Positions 39,235 to 49,744 of a DNA stretch of 64,000 nt are shown in pieces (the first letter of the stretch is position 1; each line of letters opens with the position of its first letter). The notes beneath the pieces were generated by a model. The model saw nothing but the letters and a program-made list of their open reading frames with translations. It made no database searches and had not been told where the DNA came from. The stretch is taken from contig NZ_JAGYJN010000004.1 in the NCBI RefSeq assembly GCF_018402035.1, positions 248,001-312,000 of the forward strand, given 5' to 3'. The position numbers and the translations under genes are program-made. Source of the stretch: Roseicyclus sp. GTDB taxonomy: Bacteria > Pseudomonadota > Alphaproteobacteria > Rhodobacterales > Rhodobacteraceae.

Positions 39235-40434
39235 TCACGGATAGGATGTGCCAAGCGGGATATGTTCGACCAAATCGCCAGCCGCGCGCGGCCCGTCATT
39301 GGCCGGGCGCACGAGCAAGGCCGTGGCCCCCGACAAGAGCGATAGCCGCGCGGAATCCTGACTATCAAAGGGGGTGATGCGCGGATAATCTGCACCATCC
39401 ACGATCTGGGCGCGCATGTAATGGGCGCGCGGTCCATTGGCGGGCATATCGCAGCCCAGTCGCGCCAGCGGATAGGTATCGGCGCGCGGGGGCAAGCCCT
39501 GCATCGCGCGCAGCATGGGGAGCATGAAAATCATCCCGCAAACCATGGCTGAAACGGGATTTCCCGGCAGACCCAGCATGGGCGTATCACCCAATCGCCC
39601 CGCCATCAGCGGTTTGCCCGGCCGCATCGCGACCTTGTAGAAGGCCTGTTCCATCCCCAGTTCGGCGGCGACCCCGGCCACAAGGTCGTGATCGCCGACC
39701 GAGGCGCCGCCGATGGTCACGATCAGATCGGCACCGGCCGCCAATCCGAAAACCTGCTTTAGGCTGTCGCGATTATCACGCGCGATGGGCAAGATCCGCG
39801 CGCGCCCACCTTCGGCTTCGATCATCGCTTTCAGCCCATAGCTGTTGGAGGTGATGATCTGATCGGCACCCGGCGCTTGGCCGGGGCTGACCAATTCATC
39901 CCCTGTTGCAATCAGCGCCACCTCGGGTTTGCGAAAGACGCTTAGCCGCGGCGCATTCATCGCGGCGCAAAGCGCGATATCGCCGGGCGATAATCGGCGC
40001 GGGGCGAGCAGCCTGTCGCCGATGCGAAAATCGCCACCTGCGGGGCGGATATTGTCGCCGGGTTCGAGGGTGTTGCCCAAAACGATCATCTCGCCCGTGG
40101 CGGTGACATCTTCTTGGATCACAATACAATCGGCCCCATCGGGCAGGGGCGCGCCGGTGAAGATGCGCACAGCCTGACCCGGTGCGACCCGGCCTTGCCA
40201 AGCCCGGCCTGCGGGGGCGCTGCCCACCACGCGCAGCTGGGCGCCGGGCAGGCGGTCATCCATCCGCATCGCATAGCCATCCATCGCCGAGGCGGCGAAA
40301 GGTGGCTGATCGCGCAGCGCAATCACATCGCGGGCCAAGACGCGGCCCCCGGCCATCTCAAGCGCGACCTGCTCATGGGCCAAGGGCTGGACCAAGGCCA
40401 AACAGGCCGCACGTGCCGCCGCGACCGAGATCAT
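39235..40434 (-). CDS. moeA: Molybdopterin molybdotransferase
   Basis: This inserts molybdate into molybdopterin-AMP to form the cofactor. The start at 40434 (MISVAAARAACLALV) gives 399 residues. Family signatures are SAMDGYAM at about residue 60, VGDHDLV (MoCF domain: TIGGASVGDHD) and MRPGKPLMAGRL, then GLPGNPVSAMVCG. It serves Mo enzymes such as the cox-type hydroxylase at the left end. Between it and moaC lie a perfect palindrome and a dispersed repeat. Confidence 0.95.
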   Translation of the reverse strand: MISVAAARAACLALVQPLAHEQVALEMAGGRVLARDVIALRDQPPFAASAMDGYAMRMDDRLPGAQLRVVGSAPAGRAWQGRVAPGQAVRIFTGAPLPDGADCIVIQEDVTATGEMIVLGNTLEPGDNIRPAGGDFRIGDRLLAPRRLSPGDIALCAAMNAPRLSVFRKPEVALIATGDELVSPGQAPGADQIITSNSYGLKAMIEAEGGRARILPIARDNRDSLKQVFGLAAGADLIVTIGGASVGDHDLVAGVAAELGMEQAFYKVAMRPGKPLMAGRLGDTPMLGLPGNPVSAMVCGMIFMLPMLRAMQGLPPRADTYPLARLGCDMPANGPRAHYMRAQIVDGADYPRITPFDSQDSARLSLLSGATALLVRPANDGPRAAGDLVEHIPLGTSYP

Positions 40435-40453
40435 GCGGCACACCCTTTTTTCG

Positions 40454-40477
40454 CGTCACCTTTCCGCAAATACGCCG
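40454..40477 (-). repeat. Dispersed intergenic element, short variant, copy H
   Basis: The minus strand reads GGCGTATTTGCGGAAAGGTG, just upstream of moeA. Related to copies F and G. Confidence 0.5.
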
Positions 40478-40520
40478 CCCGCTCGCGCCACGCCCGCATG
40501 CGTGCACCGCGAGGTGCCAT

Positions 40521-40544
40521 GCGATTATTCGTACGAATAATCGC
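40521..40544. repeat. Perfect palindrome with TTCGTACGAA core, copy 2
   Basis: This is base-for-base the same 24-mer as at 30693 (arm GCGATTATTC, centre GTAC, complementary arm). It sits six bases after the moaC stop, ahead of moeA, so in this place it is not between convergent genes. Confidence 0.85.
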
Positions 40545-40549
40545 AGCCA

Positions 40550-41029
40550 TCATTGCGCGGCCTCGAAGCGACCGGATTTGCCGCCATCTTTCAACACCAC
40601 GCGGATGCCGCCGATCTCGATGGTTTTCTCGGCGGCTTTGAGCATGTCATGCACCGTCAACGCTGCAACCGACACGGCCGTCAGCGCCTCCATCTCGACA
40701 CCTGTCTGGCCGGTCGTCTTGACGGTCGCGGTGATGCGAACGCCCGGCAAATCGGCGTCAGGCACCAGATCAAGTGTGACCTTGGTGATCGCCAGCGGAT
40801 GGCAAAGCGGGATCAGTTCAGCGGTTTTCTTGGCCCCCATGATGCCCGCCAGCCGCGCGATGCCCAAGACATCGCCCTTTTTCGCCGTACCCGCCGTGAC
40901 CAGCGCCAAGGTCTCTGGGCGCATGCGCACCCAACCCTCGGCCACAGCCACGCGGTCGGTGACGGGTTTGTCCGAGACATCGACCATATGGGCTTGGCCT
41001 GCGGCGTCGAAATGGGTCAACTCGGCCAT
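40550..41029 (-). CDS. moaC: Cyclic pyranopterin monophosphate synthase
   Basis: MoaC makes cPMP, the first stable intermediate of Mo cofactor synthesis, with MoaA. The 159-residue protein has the catalytic [16 protein letters not shown], the conserved [20 protein letters not shown] and HDMLKAAEK. Length is normal. It lies three bases after trpC, so is probably on the trpGDC transcript. Confidence 0.96.
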   Translation of the reverse strand: MAELTHFDAAGQAHMVDVSDKPVTDRVAVAEGWVRMRPETLALVTAGTAKKGDVLGIARLAGIMGAKKTAELIPLCHPLAITKVTLDLVPDADLPGVRITATVKTTGQTGVEMEALTAVSVAALTVHDMLKAAEKTIEIGGIRVVLKDGGKSGRFEAAQ

Positions 41030-41032
41030 CGC

Positions 41033-41833
41033 TTACACCCCCAAAGGATCGGCCAAGATCGCGGCCGTGGCGGCCGTCACATCGGCCTGTCGCATTAAGC
41101 TTTCCCCGATCAAGAACGAGCGCGCGCCTGTGCGCGCCATCCGCGCCAGATCGGCGGGGGTGAACAACCCCGATTCCGAGATCACCATGCGGTCGCGTGG
41201 CACCCGTTGGGCCAGCCGCTCGGTCGTGGCAAGATCGGTGACAAAGGTGTTGAGATCGCGGTTGTTGATCCCGATCAGCGAACTTTTGAGGGCAAGCGCG
41301 CGGTCAAGCTCGGCGTCGTCATGCACCTCGATCAGCGCGTCCATCCCCCAATGGGCGGCGGCATCCTCTAGCTCGGCGGCCTGCCCATCGCTGACCGAGG
41401 CCATGATGATCAAGATGCAATCGGCCCCCCAAGCGCGCGCCTCGGCCACTTGATAGGTGTCATAAAGAAAATCCTTGCGCAGGCAGGGCAAGCCCGAGGC
41501 CGCACGCGCCCGGCTGAGGTATTCGGGCTTTCCCTGAAAGCTCGGCGTGTCGGTCAAGACCGACAGGCAAGTCGCGCCACCCGCCTCATAGGCTTTGGCC
41601 AGCACGGGCGGGTCGAAATCGGCGCGGATCAGCCCCTTGGAGGGGCTGGCCTTCTTGATCTCGGCAATCAGCCCGTATCCGCTTTGCTCTGCTTGACGAA
41701 GCGCGCCACCAAAGGGGCGGACGCGGGGGGCGGCATGGGCGGCCTCTTCGACCTGCGACAATGGGCGGGCCGCTTTGGCGGCGGCGATCTCGTCAAGCTT
41801 ATAGGCTTTGATCTTGTCCAGAATGGTCGCCAT
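41033..41833 (-). CDS. trpC: Indole-3-glycerol phosphate synthase
   Basis: This is the fourth step of tryptophan synthesis. The (beta/alpha)8 barrel of 266 residues has [15 protein letters not shown] at the start of the active site, [18 protein letters not shown] and [10 protein letters not shown], then [14 protein letters not shown]. It is a single-function enzyme with no fused TrpF. Same-strand order trpG-trpD-trpC-moaC-moeA-lexA is typical of Rhodobacterales. Confidence 0.96.
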   Translation of the reverse strand: MATILDKIKAYKLDEIAAAKAARPLSQVEEAAHAAPRVRPFGGALRQAEQSGYGLIAEIKKASPSKGLIRADFDPPVLAKAYEAGGATCLSVLTDTPSFQGKPEYLSRARAASGLPCLRKDFLYDTYQVAEARAWGADCILIIMASVSDGQAAELEDAAAHWGMDALIEVHDDAELDRALALKSSLIGINNRDLNTFVTDLATTERLAQRVPRDRMVISESGLFTPADLARMARTGARSFLIGESLMRQADVTAATAAILADPLGV

Positions 41834-41838
41834 GATCC

Positions 41839-42855
41839 TCAGGCCCCTTGTGTAATGGCGGCAAGCTTTTCGACCGCGCGTTTGGCGGCCCCGCTGTCGA
41901 GGCTTTGGCGCGCAATCTCGACGCCCGCTTTCAGATCATCCGCGCGCTCGGCCACGACCAAGGCGGCGGCCGCATTGAGCAGCACCGCGTCACGGTAAGC
42001 CCCCGGCGCGCCATCGAGAAGCGCGCGCAAGGCTTGCGCATTCTCAGCCGGTGTGCCGCCCAGAATATCGCGGAACGGATGGACGGGCAGGCCCGCCTCC
42101 TCTGGATGGACCTCGCGCGGTTTGATCTTGCCGTCTTTCAGCACCGCCACCGATGTGGTGCCGGAGATCGAGATCTCATCCGTTCCGTCCGACCCATGCA
42201 CAAGCCACGCAGCCTCAGACCCCAGCGCTTGCAGGGTTTCGGCCATCGGAAAGATCAGGTCGATGGCGAAAGCGCCGGTCAACTGCCGTTTGACGCCTGC
42301 GGGATTGGTCAGCGGCCCCAAGATGTTGAAGATCGTCTTTGATCCAAGCTCTTGGCGCACGGGCATGACATGTTTCATCGCCGGGTGATGCATCGGTGCC
42401 ATCATGAAACCGATCCCCGCCTCGGCAATGGCGCGCTCAACCACGGCGGGGGTGACCATCACATTGATGCCCAACTCTCCCAGCGCGTCCGCCGCCCCGG
42501 ATTTCGAGCTGAGATTGCGGTTGCCATGTTTGGCCACCGGCACGCCCGCACCCGCCACGACAAAGGCCGTGGCCGTCGAGATATTGAGCGTGCCCATCCC
42601 GTCGCCACCCGTGCCCACGATATCCATCGCCCCTGGGGGCGCGGTCACGGGGATGCAATTATCGCGCATCACTTGGGCAGCGGCGGCATATTCGGCCACA
42701 GATTCGCCGCGCGCGCGCATCGCCATCAACAGCCCGCCGATCTGGGCTGGGGTGGCGGTGCCTGCGAATAATTCCTCAAACGCCGCCTCGGCCTGTGCGC
42801 GCGACAACGGCCCTTCGGCGGCGGCATAGATCAGTGGCTTCATCGCGTCGCTCAT
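41839..42855 (-). CDS. trpD: Anthranilate phosphoribosyltransferase
   Basis: This joins anthranilate and PRPP. Key sites are the glycine-rich PRPP loop [35 protein letters not shown] and the [17 protein letters not shown] anthranilate region. Length 338 is normal. The start overlaps the trpG stop by four bases. Confidence 0.96.
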   Translation of the reverse strand: MSDAMKPLIYAAAEGPLSRAQAEAAFEELFAGTATPAQIGGLLMAMRARGESVAEYAAAAQVMRDNCIPVTAPPGAMDIVGTGGDGMGTLNISTATAFVVAGAGVPVAKHGNRNLSSKSGAADALGELGINVMVTPAVVERAIAEAGIGFMMAPMHHPAMKHVMPVRQELGSKTIFNILGPLTNPAGVKRQLTGAFAIDLIFPMAETLQALGSEAAWLVHGSDGTDEISISGTTSVAVLKDGKIKPREVHPEEAGLPVHPFRDILGGTPAENAQALRALLDGAPGAYRDAVLLNAAAALVVAERADDLKAGVEIARQSLDSGAAKRAVEKLAAITQGA

Positions 42856-43439
42856 GCGGGGACCAATCCTTTTGCCATATCGAGGAAATTCTTCAGCATC
42901 GCATGCCCGTGCTGCGAGCGGATGCTTTCGGGGTGAAACTGTACCCCTTCGATGGGCAGGCTGCGATGGCGCAGCCCCATGATCGTGCCATCGGCCAGTT
43001 CCGCCGTCACCTCTAACTCTGCCGGAAGGCTGGGGCGATCAACAACCAGCGAATGATAGCGCGTAGCCAAAAGCGGCGAGGGCAGGCCTTTGAACATGCC
43101 TTTGCCTTGATGGAGGATCTCGCCCATCTTGCCATGCACAATTTCCGTGTGCCGCTGCACGCGTCCGCCGAAAGCCTCGCCAATCGTTTGATGCCCAAGG
43201 CACACGCCCAAGAGCGGCACGCCAGCACCGGCGGCGGCGCGTGTCAGGGGAAGGCAAATCCCCGCCTGCGCCGGATCGCAAGGTCCGGGCGAGAGCACGA
43301 TGGCCGAAGGCTTGAGCGCCATGGCTTCTTGCACCGTGATCTGGTCGTTGCGCACGACATGCGCCGCGGCCCCAAGCTCGCCCAGGTAATGGACGAGATT
43401 CCAGGTGAAGCTGTCGTAGTTGTCGATGAGCAGCAGCAT
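42852..43439 (-). CDS. trpG: Anthranilate synthase component II (glutamine amidotransferase)
   Basis: This provides ammonia to TrpE. The ATG at 43439 ([19 protein letters not shown]) gives 195 residues; 20 residues upstream in the track ORF are unsupported. The catalytic triad is Cys in [15 protein letters not shown] and His/Glu in [13 protein letters not shown]. TrpE is not adjacent but about 1.6 kb away, beyond a divergent gene. It could also serve as PabA. Confidence 0.95.
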   Translation of the reverse strand: MLLLIDNYDSFTWNLVHYLGELGAAAHVVRNDQITVQEAMALKPSAIVLSPGPCDPAQAGICLPLTRAAAGAGVPLLGVCLGHQTIGEAFGGRVQRHTEIVHGKMGEILHQGKGMFKGLPSPLLATRYHSLVVDRPSLPAELEVTAELADGTIMGLRHRSLPIEGVQFHPESIRSQHGHAMLKNFLDMAKGLVPA

Positions 43440-43596
43440 GGCTAAGCCTCGCAAGCGGGCGAAAAGGGGGTGAAGGCGGCGCGCCTCCGGGCTATACATG
43501 TTTCAAAGCCAGCGGGGGCGGTCAAGCGCAAGACAATCGTTGGCAAAACGGGCATCAGGGGCAATCGACGCGCCCCGCGGGGCGAAAGAGGGTGAT

Positions 43597-45012
43597 ATGG
43601 GTCGCGGTATTGTAGGTGGTTTGATCTGGGGCATGATCGTATCGGGCGTGATATTGGCGGCGGTCTCGCTCAGCTTGCCCTTGCCCGAGCGTGCAGAAAC
43701 CGGCCAACCGGCACCCACCGCTGCCAGTGATCCTGTTCCAGAACCGCAGCTTGCCCCCGTCCCAAGCGATGCGCCCGCGCCGCAAGCAAGCAGCACAGAT
43801 GCAATTCAAGCGCCCCAGATCGCGCCGCCAAAGGCCGACGAGGCCACCGCCGCACCTGTGAACATCACGCCGGAACCACCTGCGCCTGCCATCATGCCCG
43901 AGGTTGTGCCTGAACCAGCGCAGCTCTCGGCAACCCCGCCTGCCGATACGGTCGCAGCCCTCCTCGTGCCGCTCGAACCGCAGCTTTCGGCGCAAGCGCC
44001 CAGCATGCCCAGTCGTGATATGCAGGGCGAACAAGCCCTTTTGGTCCCTGTGCCAGAGGCGCTGATGACGCAGACCCAAGATGCCAGCCCCGCCGCCATC
44101 GATCATGCGCTGCCTATCGCCCCTGTCCCCGAGTTAGCACCCCTACCTGCGCCTATTGCGCAAGCAGCACCAAGGGGCTTGCCCAATCCCGCGCCGCTGC
44201 GCGTTTTGCCGCAAGTCGCACCGCCCATGGCGGCAACGCCTGATCCCATGGCACCGCCCGCAGCGCCCGAATTGCCGCCCCCCGCACCCAGCACAGACCT
44301 TGCGCCGCCCGCATCAGACACCGCAGTCAAAGGTGCCTTGGATCGCAATGCTGTGGCCTTTGAGGCCGATCCCGCCCGCCCGCTGATGTCGATCATCTTG
44401 ATCGACGATCCTAATGGCCCCCTGAGTGCAGAGGTTCTGGCCCAAATCACCTTTCCGATGAGTTTTGCCATCGATCCGCAACGACCCGATGCAGAGCTGC
44501 GCGCAAACCAACTGCGCGAGGCTGGTTTCGAGGTGCTGATTCTGGCCGCCGCCGCGATCCCTGAGGGCGCGCGCCCCAGCGATGTCGCCGTCTCGCTGGC
44601 CGCAGCCCAGCAGGTCATGCCGCAAGCCGTCGCCATGATCGACAGCCCAGACAGCCGGATACAGGCCGACCGCCCGGTGCTTGAGGCCGTGATCGCGGGC
44701 TTGGTCGATAGCGGCCATGGGTTTGTGGCATTCCCCCGCAACCTTAATGCGGCTGAACAAAGCGCGCGGCGTGACGGCGTGCCAGCGGCCACCGCCTTTC
44801 GGCTGCTCGATGATGCCGATCAAAGCGCCCCGGTGATCACACGCTATCTTGACCGCGCGTCCTTTGCCGCTGGCCAAGAGGGCGCGGTGATCGTGGTGGG
44901 GCAAAGCCGCCCTGACACCGTCACGGCTGTGTTTTCATGGGCGCTAGGCGGACGGGCCGAAGGGGTGATGCTTGCCCCTGTCTCGGCGGTCTTAAGGCGC
45001 GCGTCGCGCTGA
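43597..45012 (+). CDS. Divergent polysaccharide deacetylase family protein with long Pro/Ala linker
   Basis: The start at 43597 (MGRGIVGGLIWGMIVSGVIL) gives 471 residues. An N-terminal membrane anchor is followed by about 230 residues rich in Pro, Ala and Gln, presumably spanning the periplasm or cell wall. The C-terminal 210 residues are a divergent polysaccharide deacetylase (DUF610) barrel: ARPLMSIILIDDPNGPLSAE, LTFPMSFAIDP-like ITFPMSFAIDPQRPDAE, then DSGHGFVAFPRNLN. The usual metal ligands of NodB deacetylases are not evident, as in the family. It is inserted between trpG and trpE on the other strand. Confidence 0.85.
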   Translation: MGRGIVGGLIWGMIVSGVILAAVSLSLPLPERAETGQPAPTAASDPVPEPQLAPVPSDAPAPQASSTDAIQAPQIAPPKADEATAAPVNITPEPPAPAIMPEVVPEPAQLSATPPADTVAALLVPLEPQLSAQAPSMPSRDMQGEQALLVPVPEALMTQTQDASPAAIDHALPIAPVPELAPLPAPIAQAAPRGLPNPAPLRVLPQVAPPMAATPDPMAPPAAPELPPPAPSTDLAPPASDTAVKGALDRNAVAFEADPARPLMSIILIDDPNGPLSAEVLAQITFPMSFAIDPQRPDAELRANQLREAGFEVLILAAAAIPEGARPSDVAVSLAAAQQVMPQAVAMIDSPDSRIQADRPVLEAVIAGLVDSGHGFVAFPRNLNAAEQSARRDGVPAATAFRLLDDADQSAPVITRYLDRASFAAGQEGAVIVVGQSRPDTVTAVFSWALGGRAEGVMLAPVSAVLRRASR

Positions 45013-45048
45013 CGCGCAGGCGTAAGAAAACTGCAGTTTTTCGCCGCC

Positions 45049-46560
45049 CTAACGGTTCGTGCGCCCCGAAAACAGCCCCGCATCTGCCGCCGCGCGGCGG
45101 ATCGCGCGGGATTTATTGACGGTTTCTTGGAACTCGGCCTCGGGGTCGCTGTCATAGACCACGCCGCCACCGGCTTGGATGTAAAGCTTGCCATCCTTCA
45201 GCACGGCGGTGCGCAGCGCGATACACATATCCATGTCGCCGCCTGCGCTGAAATAGCCCACGCCGCCGCCATAAACGCCGCGTTTTTCGGGCTCCAACTC
45301 GTCGATGATCTCCATCGCGCGGACCTTGGGCGCGCCTGAAACGGTACCAGCGGGCAGACCCGCCAAAAGGGCCGAAAGCGCGTCTTCGCCCTCGCGCAAT
45401 TCGCCCACCACGTTCGAGACGATATGCATCACATGAGAGTAACGCTCGACGATGAATTCCTCGGTCGGGCGCACGGTGCCGATCTTGGCGACGCGCCCCA
45501 CATCGTTGCGCCCCAAATCCAAAAGCATCAGATGCTCGGCCAGTTCTTTTTGATCTGACAACAGATCGGCCTCAAGCGCGCGATCCTCTTCCGGGGTGGC
45601 GCCACGCGGCCTTGTGCCTGCGATGGGGCGGATCGTGACCTCGCCGCCAAAGACCCGCACCAAGATCTCGGGCGAGGCACCGACCACTTGGAAGGGGCCG
45701 AAATTGAAAAAGAACATAAAGGGCGAGGGGTTGGTGCGCCTGAGCGCGCGATAAAGCGCAAAGGGCGGTTCGGGGAAATCTTGCGTCCAGCGCTGCGAGG
45801 GGACGACCTGAAAGATATCGCCCGCGCGGATGTAATCCTTGGCGCGTTCGACAGCCGCCAGATAATCGGCATGGGCGAAATTCGACACAGGCTCGGGCAG
45901 GGGGCGCATCTCGCCCATTTCGCGGGCGGCGCTGGCAGGCGCGCGTTCCAGATCGCGCAGCGCGTCTGACACACGCTCGGCCGCCTGCGCATAGGCCGCG
46001 CGCGCCGATAGCCCCGAGGACACCCATGCAGGCGAGACCACCGTCACCTCGCCCTTGACCCCATCGAGCACCGCGATGATCGAGGGGCGCATCAACACCG
46101 CATCCGGCAGGTCCAGCGGATCGGGGTTCACATTGGGCAGATGCTCGACCAGCCGGATCATGTCATAGCCCAGATAGCCAAACAGCCCCGCCGCCGCCGC
46201 AGGCAGATCATCGGGCATGTCGATGGCCGATTCCGCCAAGAGCGCGCGCAGCGCCGTCAAGGGTGCGTCCGCGCATGGCAAGAACGCCTCGCGGTCATAG
46301 CGCGCGGTGCGGTTCAACCGGCTGGTTTGGCCGTGGCATTCCCAGATCAGATCGGGCTTGCAGCCGATGATTGAATAGCGCCCGCGCACCTCGCCGCCGG
46401 TCACGGATTCAAGGATAAAGCTGTCGCGCCCCGCATCGGTGAGTTTCATCATCACCGAGACGGGGGTGTCCAGATCGGCTGTCAGCCGCGCATGCACAAG
46501 CTGGTTTTGGCCCTTGGCCCAACCCGCCTCAAAGGCTGCGAAATCGGAAATCTGGGCCAT
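45049..46560 (-). CDS. trpE: Anthranilate synthase component I
   Basis: This makes anthranilate from chorismate with TrpG. The 503-residue protein is complete: feedback-site region ESVTGGEVRGRYSIIG at the N-terminus and the chorismate-binding signature RDVGRV-like DLGRNDVGRVAKIGTV, VSGAPKVRAMEIIDELEP, GYFSAGGDMDMC. Start overlaps the ppiD-like stop by one base (TGATG). I found no leader peptide with tryptophan codons directly upstream because the ppiD-like gene occupies that place. Confidence 0.95.
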   Translation of the reverse strand: MAQISDFAAFEAGWAKGQNQLVHARLTADLDTPVSVMMKLTDAGRDSFILESVTGGEVRGRYSIIGCKPDLIWECHGQTSRLNRTARYDREAFLPCADAPLTALRALLAESAIDMPDDLPAAAAGLFGYLGYDMIRLVEHLPNVNPDPLDLPDAVLMRPSIIAVLDGVKGEVTVVSPAWVSSGLSARAAYAQAAERVSDALRDLERAPASAAREMGEMRPLPEPVSNFAHADYLAAVERAKDYIRAGDIFQVVPSQRWTQDFPEPPFALYRALRRTNPSPFMFFFNFGPFQVVGASPEILVRVFGGEVTIRPIAGTRPRGATPEEDRALEADLLSDQKELAEHLMLLDLGRNDVGRVAKIGTVRPTEEFIVERYSHVMHIVSNVVGELREGEDALSALLAGLPAGTVSGAPKVRAMEIIDELEPEKRGVYGGGVGYFSAGGDMDMCIALRTAVLKDGKLYIQAGGGVVYDSDPEAEFQETVNKSRAIRRAAADAGLFSGRTNR

Positions 46561-48413
46561 CAGGGAAACTGCGCATGCACGGCGTTGATCACCGCTTGAT
46601 CAAGGCGGATACCCGCCTCGGCCTGAAGCGCTTGACCATAGGCCTCGAACACATCTTGGGCTTGGGTCTGGGCTATCGCTTGGCCAAGCACTTGCACCAA
46701 GATCTGCGTGTTGGGATCGTCGCGCGCGGCGGGGTTGATCGCGTCAAGCTGTGCGACCAGCGCGCGATCAGCACCCGGCACCAAGACGACATCGCCCAGC
46801 GCGCCAAGTTGAAACAGCTGCGCCACCAGCGTGGGCGGCGCATCGGGGATAAAGCCCTGCCTGCGAATGTCGCGCTCGATCGCGACTTGGCCCAATTCTT
46901 CCAGTGTCGCGCCTTGGGCAAGCAGACTCATCAGCGCTTCGGCGCGCGCGTTGATGGCGGCGCGGATCGCGTCCGCCCGCCAATCGGCGCGCACATCCGC
47001 GCGCACTTCTGCCAGCGGCGGCAGGGTGGGCGGCACAATCGCATCAAGCCTGATCGCGAAAAGCCCCCCATCCGACAGCGTGAGCAATTCAGGAAAATCG
47101 CTCTCATCCACCGCCATGGCTGCTTCGCGGAAGGCATCATAGGCCGCGATCCCATCCTCAGAGGTGGGGGAATAATCGATGCGGCCCAAAACCAGCTCGG
47201 TCGCCTCGGCCAGTTCTTCAAGCGTCAGCCCTTCGGCCAGGAGGTCGTCGACCGGGTCGCGCAGATCATCGATGGCGCGCCGCGCGGCCTCGGCGGCCAA
47301 TTCTGCACGCAGTTCTTCCTCGGCCTCTTCAAAGGTGATTTCCGAGGCGTCGAGCACCGCGTTCACCCGAAACAGCGCTGGCCCAAGTGGCGTGGGTGCC
47401 GGGCCGATAATCTCGCGGTCTTGATCGGCGAAAATCAGTGCCGCCGCCTCGGGCAGCAGGTCGTCGCGCGTGACCTCGCCCAGATCGACATCCTCGAAAC
47501 TCAGGCCCCGCTCTTCCAAGATCGCATCAAAACCCGTCTCACCGGCCATGATCGCGTCAAGGGCTAGCTGCGCCTGCGCGGTATCGGCAAAGACCAGCTG
47601 TTCCAACAAGCGCCGCTCGGGCTGGCGGTAAAGTGCTGCGCGGTCGTCGTAAAGCGCGCGCAAGGACGCCTCATCGACCGGGACCGTATCCATCAGCATC
47701 GCGGGCGTGACCCAAGCATAGGTGATGGCGCGCGCCTCGGGCCGGGTGAAACGCGCAGGGTTCGCGGCGTAATGATCTTCCAGATCAGCAGTATTGGGCA
47801 GCGGCACACCCTCGGGCAGATCGGCTTCGGTCACGATCAACAAGCGCGCATCGCGGGTTTCGGCCTGATAGGCGACCAGCGCCTCGGTAATGGTCTGGTC
47901 GGGCGCGATGCCGCCGATAACTGCTGCCTGTAACAGCGCGCGCGCCGTATCCTCGCGCACCTCTTGCTCAAACTCAGCAGGCGAAAGGCCGTTTTGGCGC
48001 AAGGTGAATTCATAGCTTTCGCGGTCAAACGCCCCATCAAGCCCTTGGAAAGCGGCAATCTGTGTGATCTGGCGCGCGACCTCCGTGTCGCCAACCGACA
48101 GGCCCATCATCTCTGCCTCGTTGACCAGTGCCGCGCGCGCCACCAGCGATTGCAACACGGCCTGATCCACGCCTTGGGCGCGCAAGGTGGCCAAGGTCAC
48201 GGGCTGGCCGGTCTGCGCGATCCGGGCGCGGATTTCTTGATCGAGCGCGCGTGCGTAATCCTCGGCCGAGATCTCGACATCGCCCACCGCGCCAACGCGG
48301 CTTGCCCCGCCCGAGAAAGAGCCGATGCCAAACCCCGCCAAGGCGATGAACAGCAAGCCCAGAATAATCCAGACAAAAAGGTTCGAGGCCTTCTTCATAG
48401 CCGTTTTTGCCAT
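46560..48413 (-). CDS. ppiD: PpiD-like peptidyl-prolyl isomerase / periplasmic chaperone
   Basis: The 617-residue protein is anchored by one N-terminal helix (NLFVWIILGLLFIALAGFGIG) with the rest in the periplasm. A SurA-N-like chaperone region (about residues 40-170: VEISAEDYARALDQEIR) is followed by a parvulin-like middle (VFADTAQAQLALDAI around 285) and a long helical C-terminal region. It would help folding of exported proteins at the SecYEG exit. The link with trpE is conserved in Rhodobacterales but has no known functional reason. Confidence 0.88.
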   Translation of the reverse strand: MAKTAMKKASNLFVWIILGLLFIALAGFGIGSFSGGASRVGAVGDVEISAEDYARALDQEIRARIAQTGQPVTLATLRAQGVDQAVLQSLVARAALVNEAEMMGLSVGDTEVARQITQIAAFQGLDGAFDRESYEFTLRQNGLSPAEFEQEVREDTARALLQAAVIGGIAPDQTITEALVAYQAETRDARLLIVTEADLPEGVPLPNTADLEDHYAANPARFTRPEARAITYAWVTPAMLMDTVPVDEASLRALYDDRAALYRQPERRLLEQLVFADTAQAQLALDAIMAGETGFDAILEERGLSFEDVDLGEVTRDDLLPEAAALIFADQDREIIGPAPTPLGPALFRVNAVLDASEITFEEAEEELRAELAAEAARRAIDDLRDPVDDLLAEGLTLEELAEATELVLGRIDYSPTSEDGIAAYDAFREAAMAVDESDFPELLTLSDGGLFAIRLDAIVPPTLPPLAEVRADVRADWRADAIRAAINARAEALMSLLAQGATLEELGQVAIERDIRRQGFIPDAPPTLVAQLFQLGALGDVVLVPGADRALVAQLDAINPAARDDPNTQILVQVLGQAIAQTQAQDVFEAYGQALQAEAGIRLDQAVINAVHAQFP

Positions 48414-48519
48414 GTTGCACTGGTCCTTCCGCTGGCTGGTTGCGCCTTGTCCGGGCGCATCGGGTCGCAGGGTTGATTACGCGCTTGGGCGCGGCGCGGC
48501 AAGGGCTGCGGGGCGGCCT

Positions 48520-49707
48520 TTAGGGATCGAGACCTGCCAAACGGTCGACCACCTGCACCAGCCCCGCTTGATCGGCATTGGCAAAGGCGATGCGCAGCGT
48601 CGCCTCGGCCTGTCCCGTGCCCCCTGCCGCGCGGCTTGGCCCAAACATAGTGCCCGGCAAAACCAGCAAAGCTGCATCCGCGACAATGCGTTGGGCCAGT
48701 ACGTCCGAGGCTAATGCAAATGGGTGCTGCACATAGGCGAAATAGGCCCCACAGCCCAAAAGCCGCCAATCGGGCAGCCGCGCGAATTCGCGCGTGACCG
48801 TATCGCGGCGCGCCAAGATTTCGGCCCGTTCACCGGCCAGCCATTGCCCAAGGTTGCGCATCCCCCAAAGCGCGCCGATCTGGCCGATCTGTGGCGGGCA
48901 AATCGCGACGGTATCGAGGAATTTCTCCACCTCCGCCAAGCGCGCGGGGGCGGCCATGATCGCGCCCACCCTGTGGCCGGTCAGCCGGTAAGCCTTGGAA
49001 AAGGAATAAAGATGAATAAGCGTCTGGTCCCAATCGGGATCGGCAAAAAGATCATGCGGCGCGCCCGCGCCGGAATGAAAATCGCGGTAAGTCTCATCCA
49101 CGATCAGCGCGATCTTGTGGCGCTGCGCCAGATCGAAAAAGGCGCGCAAAAGGGGCGCGGGGTATTCGACGCCTGCGGGGTTATTGGGGCTGATCAGCAC
49201 GATGGCGCGTGTGCGCGGCGTGATGAGGGTTGCTGCGCGCTCTGGATCGGGCAAAAGATCATCGCCCGTGGGCAAATAGACGGCGCGCACCCCCTCCATA
49301 TCAAGCCACATCTTGTGGTTGAAATAAAAGGGCAGGGGCAAGATCACCTCATCACCCGCACCCGCCAGCGTCGACATCGCCGCCGTAAAGGCTTGGTTGC
49401 ATCCCGCCGTGATCGCCACTTGGTCGCGGCTTATCGCACCACCATAGCAAGCCGACCATTGCTGGGCCAATTCGGCGCGCAATGCGTCCATGCCCAGAAC
49501 CGGGCCGTAAAGATGGCTTGTGGGATCATTGATCATCGCCTCGGCCATGGCGCGCACCAGACCTTCGGGCGGGGGATCGACTGGGGCGGCTTGGCTCAGG
49601 TTGATCAGCGGGCGCGCAGCCGAGAATTGCTGCCCCGCGATCCAGCGCCGCGCCTCCATCACCGGGGGGGCGAAGGTTTTCACATAGGTCGGATTGATCG
49701 GTTCCAT
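48520..49707 (-). CDS. Pyridoxal-phosphate aminotransferase, class I/II
   Basis: This fold-type I aminotransferase of 395 residues has its PLP lysine in LYSFSKAYRLTGHRVGAIM, the PLP Asp/Tyr region VDETYRDFHSG, and ISPNNPAGVEYP. The substrate is not clear; relatives are annotated as aspartate or general aminotransferases. It stands alone between ssb and the ppiD-like gene. Confidence 0.88.
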   Translation of the reverse strand: MEPINPTYVKTFAPPVMEARRWIAGQQFSAARPLINLSQAAPVDPPPEGLVRAMAEAMINDPTSHLYGPVLGMDALRAELAQQWSACYGGAISRDQVAITAGCNQAFTAAMSTLAGAGDEVILPLPFYFNHKMWLDMEGVRAVYLPTGDDLLPDPERAATLITPRTRAIVLISPNNPAGVEYPAPLLRAFFDLAQRHKIALIVDETYRDFHSGAGAPHDLFADPDWDQTLIHLYSFSKAYRLTGHRVGAIMAAPARLAEVEKFLDTVAICPPQIGQIGALWGMRNLGQWLAGERAEILARRDTVTREFARLPDWRLLGCGAYFAYVQHPFALASDVLAQRIVADAALLVLPGTMFGPSRAAGGTGQAEATLRIAFANADQAGLVQVVDRLAGLDP

Positions 49708-49744
49708 GCCTGCCCCAGCGCCGCCTGATGCGCGGCGTCCCCTG

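Noticed and set aside
48414-48519. Possible trp leader ahead of the ppiD-like/trpE pair
   Set aside because: The region has no terminator hairpin with a T run and no Trp-rich ORF.
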